This document shows, one piece after another, positions 45,655 to 47,148 of a stretch of 47,148 nt of DNA. The stretch is taken from positions 1 through 47,148 of the forward strand of contig NZ_CALMPD010000052.1 in NCBI RefSeq assembly GCF_937871865.1, in the 5' to 3' direction. Below the pieces are notes generated by a model. The model was not told where the DNA came from and did no database searches. It saw only the letters and a program-made list of their open reading frames with translations. Origin of the DNA: an uncultured Legionella sp. (GTDB taxonomy: Bacteria; Pseudomonadota; Gammaproteobacteria; Legionellales; Legionellaceae). Position 1 is the first letter of the stretch, and each line of letters opens with the position of its first letter. Both the position numbers and the translations under genes were made by a program.

Positions 45655-46718
45655 GAAATAAATTAATACAGAAACAGTTTACTATCCCCTTACTTGCCTG
45701 GTATGACGTAAATGGGCGCAAGGATTTGCCTTGGCAGACTCCTCGTCATCCCTACAGAGTTTGGGTATCTGAAATTATGCTACAGCAAACTCAGGTTCAA
45801 ACAGTTATCCCCTACTTTACGCGTTTCATGGAGCGTTTCCCTACGGTTGATGCTTTGGCTCATGCAGAAGAAGATGAAGTGCTCTCCTTATGGTCTGGCC
45901 TTGGTTACTATAGCCGAGCAAGGAACCTGCATGCCACCGCTAAAATAATCAGTAGAATCTACCTGGGAGTATTCCCCAAAGACCTGGATAACCTTATCAA
46001 TTTACCTGGAATAGGACCATCAACAGCCGCTGCAATTGTCTCTCAGGCCTTTAATGAACCTGCTGCAATATTAGATGGTAATGTCAAACGAGTTTTAGCT
46101 CGTTATTTTTTAATTAAAGGATGGCCAGAACAAGCTCAGGTAAAAAAAATAATGTGGGATTTAGCTCGTTCATGTATGTCTGTACAGCGCTGTGCAGATT
46201 ACACTCAGGCCATTATGGATTTAGGGGCAACATGTTGTACTAACAAAAAACCAGATTGTTTTAATTGTCCTGTTCGGGATAATTGTCAGGCATTTATCAA
46301 TGAGGAGCAATCTCAATATCCCACAAAAAAAATTAAGAAACCAATTCCAGTTCAACACCAGCAATTTCTGGTTCTTCAGGATGCTCAACATAGAATTTAT
46401 CTGGAAAAAAGACCACCGACAGGGTTATGGGGAGGTTTATGGTGTTTGCCCAGTTTGGAAATTGATGATAGTCCTTTAGATTTTATTCAAGATAATTATG
46501 CGCTTAATGGAGAGTCTCCAAAACATTTGATCTCCTTTAAACACCGATTTAGCCATTTTCATTTAGAAATAAATGCATTAAGCATTAAAACCCAACCAAT
46601 GACGAGTCAATTGTCTGAATCAACAGGAACATGGTTTCCCAAAGAAAAATTGGATTCTGTGGGGCTGGCTAAACCGACTAGTTTGATATTGTCTAAATTA
46701 GACAATGTCGAGGATTAG
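45651..46718 (+). CDS. mutY: A/G-specific adenine DNA glycosylase
   Basis: Removes adenine paired with 8-oxoguanine, preventing G-to-T mutations. 355 aa. Catalytic Glu41 in VSEIMLQQTQ, helix-hairpin-helix LPGIGPSTAAAI (118-129), Asp142 in ILDGNVKRVLAR, and the [4Fe-4S] motif C196-x6-C203-x2-C206-x5-C212. The C-terminal NUDIX-like domain that reads oxoG is present (about 230-350). Start is TTG, overlapping the asmA stop as TTGA. Same-strand coupling with asmA; asmA-mutY is a common gammaproteobacterial pair. Confidence 0.95.
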   Translation: MRNKLIQKQFTIPLLAWYDVNGRKDLPWQTPRHPYRVWVSEIMLQQTQVQTVIPYFTRFMERFPTVDALAHAEEDEVLSLWSGLGYYSRARNLHATAKIISRIYLGVFPKDLDNLINLPGIGPSTAAAIVSQAFNEPAAILDGNVKRVLARYFLIKGWPEQAQVKKIMWDLARSCMSVQRCADYTQAIMDLGATCCTNKKPDCFNCPVRDNCQAFINEEQSQYPTKKIKKPIPVQHQQFLVLQDAQHRIYLEKRPPTGLWGGLWCLPSLEIDDSPLDFIQDNYALNGESPKHLISFKHRFSHFHLEINALSIKTQPMTSQLSESTGTWFPKEKLDSVGLAKPTSLILSKLDNVED

Positions 46719-46915
46719 TTTTACGCATCATATATTAAGCCTCCCAGATAGTCGTCAAGCTAAGGAATGTCTGTCTCAAAAGCAGCCTGGATGAGTGCGT
46801 CCGGGAAGCAGATACCGATTAAAAATGTACTGTGCCGCATCCAGGCTTTTGATTTGATACCCTCTCCCCCCGCCCTCTCCCGCGAATTGGATTTGATCCT
46901 ATTTACATCATTTCT

Positions 46916-46983
46916 TTCGCAGGCGAGAGAGCTTTTAGTGCTGTGCCCATGTATTTTATTAGCAGCCTGACACTCCTTAGAAT
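46916..46983 (+). repeat. 68-bp direct repeat, copy 1
   Basis: Identical to 47081-47148 except one base (GCGAGAGAGC here, GCGAGGGAGC there). Begins TTCGCAGGCGAG and ends CACTCCTTAGAAT. The second copy reaches the window edge, so the full repeat unit and copy number are unknown; the two starts are 165 bp apart. Confidence 0.9.
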
Positions 46984-47080
46984 GACTTAGCTTCGTTTGG
47001 CCTTTCTTTCAGGGTGAAAATTTTGATGCTGTATCCTTTGGGCTCCCTTGCCCGTGGCTGTATCTGAATTTGAAACCATT

Positions 47081-47148
47081 TTCGCAGGCGAGGGAGCTTT
47101 TAGTGCTGTGCCCATGTATTTTATTAGCAGCCTGACACTCCTTAGAAT
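47081..47148 (+). repeat. 68-bp direct repeat, copy 2 (touches window edge)
   Basis: Second copy of the repeat at 46916-46983 with one substitution. It could continue beyond the window. Confidence 0.9.

Larger units (their letters stand above)
46719..47148. other. Repeat-filled intergenic region at the right edge
   Basis: 430 bp without a gene. Contains a 10-bp inverted repeat AGCCTGGATG/CATCCAGGCT (46784-46793 with 46838-46847) followed by four T, a pyrimidine-rich stretch at 46860-46880, and two copies of a 68-bp direct repeat. The first inverted repeat may act as the mutY terminator. Confidence 0.65.

Noticed and set aside
46767..46970. 67-aa frame after mutY
   Set aside because: It runs through repeat elements and has no protein-like features or ribosome binding site.

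Overview
The window is about 47 kb of an AT-rich gammaproteobacterial chromosome that I identify as Legionella pneumophila or a very close relative. The basis is gene content and gene order recalled for that species: pilMNOPQ-aroKB next to mrcA, a short mraZ-rsmH-ftsL-ftsI-murE cluster, flgAMN, and scattered coiled-coil or acidic proteins that look like Dot/Icm effectors. No tRNA, rRNA or CRISPR array was seen.

Left part (1-5834, all minus strand): the type IV pilus and competence operon pilM-N-O-P-Q, then aroK and the 5' end of aroB. pilQ carries a +1 frameshift that separates its signal peptide and AMIN region from the secretin domain, so it is annotated as broken. From 5835 to 10256 is an accessory island: an IS110-family element inserted in the ribosome binding site of one of two tandem paralogous coiled-coil genes. 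The noncoding leader of the element has two matching hairpin modules. One is followed by a 10-base match to the reconstructed target, the other by a near match to the circular donor junction, as expected of a bridge RNA.

Middle (10406-28792): mrcA (PBP1a); a SLOG-like protein with a 25-unit 9-bp tandem repeat; the etfB-etfA-ald operon; a J-domain-like membrane protein; a PAP2 phosphatase; a site-2 protease homologue overlapping pdxB; an intergenic region with three DnaA-box-like sites; the division and wall operon mraZ-rsmH-ftsL-ftsI-murE with a readable promoter and MraZ-type operator repeats; and coaX.

Right part (28985-47148): a GT2 glycosyltransferase paired with a PgaA/NfrA-like outer-membrane TPR protein (probable polysaccharide synthesis and export); an L,D-transpeptidase lipoprotein; a small cytochrome c; flgA-flgM-flgN with a sigma-54 promoter before flgA and a perfect sigma-28 promoter before flgM, which fixes the flgM start; an alpha/beta hydrolase-like gene broken by a frameshift in a run of six T; a two-TM protein behind the remnant of another gene; an SDR dehydrogenase and an isochorismatase-like hydrolase; an HtrA protease with its small partner gene; a two-gene effector-like operon; and asmA-mutY. 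Intergenic regions are rich in palindromes and interspersed repeats, ending with two copies of a 68-bp direct repeat at the right edge.

The most unusual items are the IS110 leader and its insertion into a Shine-Dalgarno sequence, the two homopolymer frameshifts (pilQ and the hydrolase), the tandem coiled-coil paralogs with a 38-residue repeat, and the 9-bp repeat protein.
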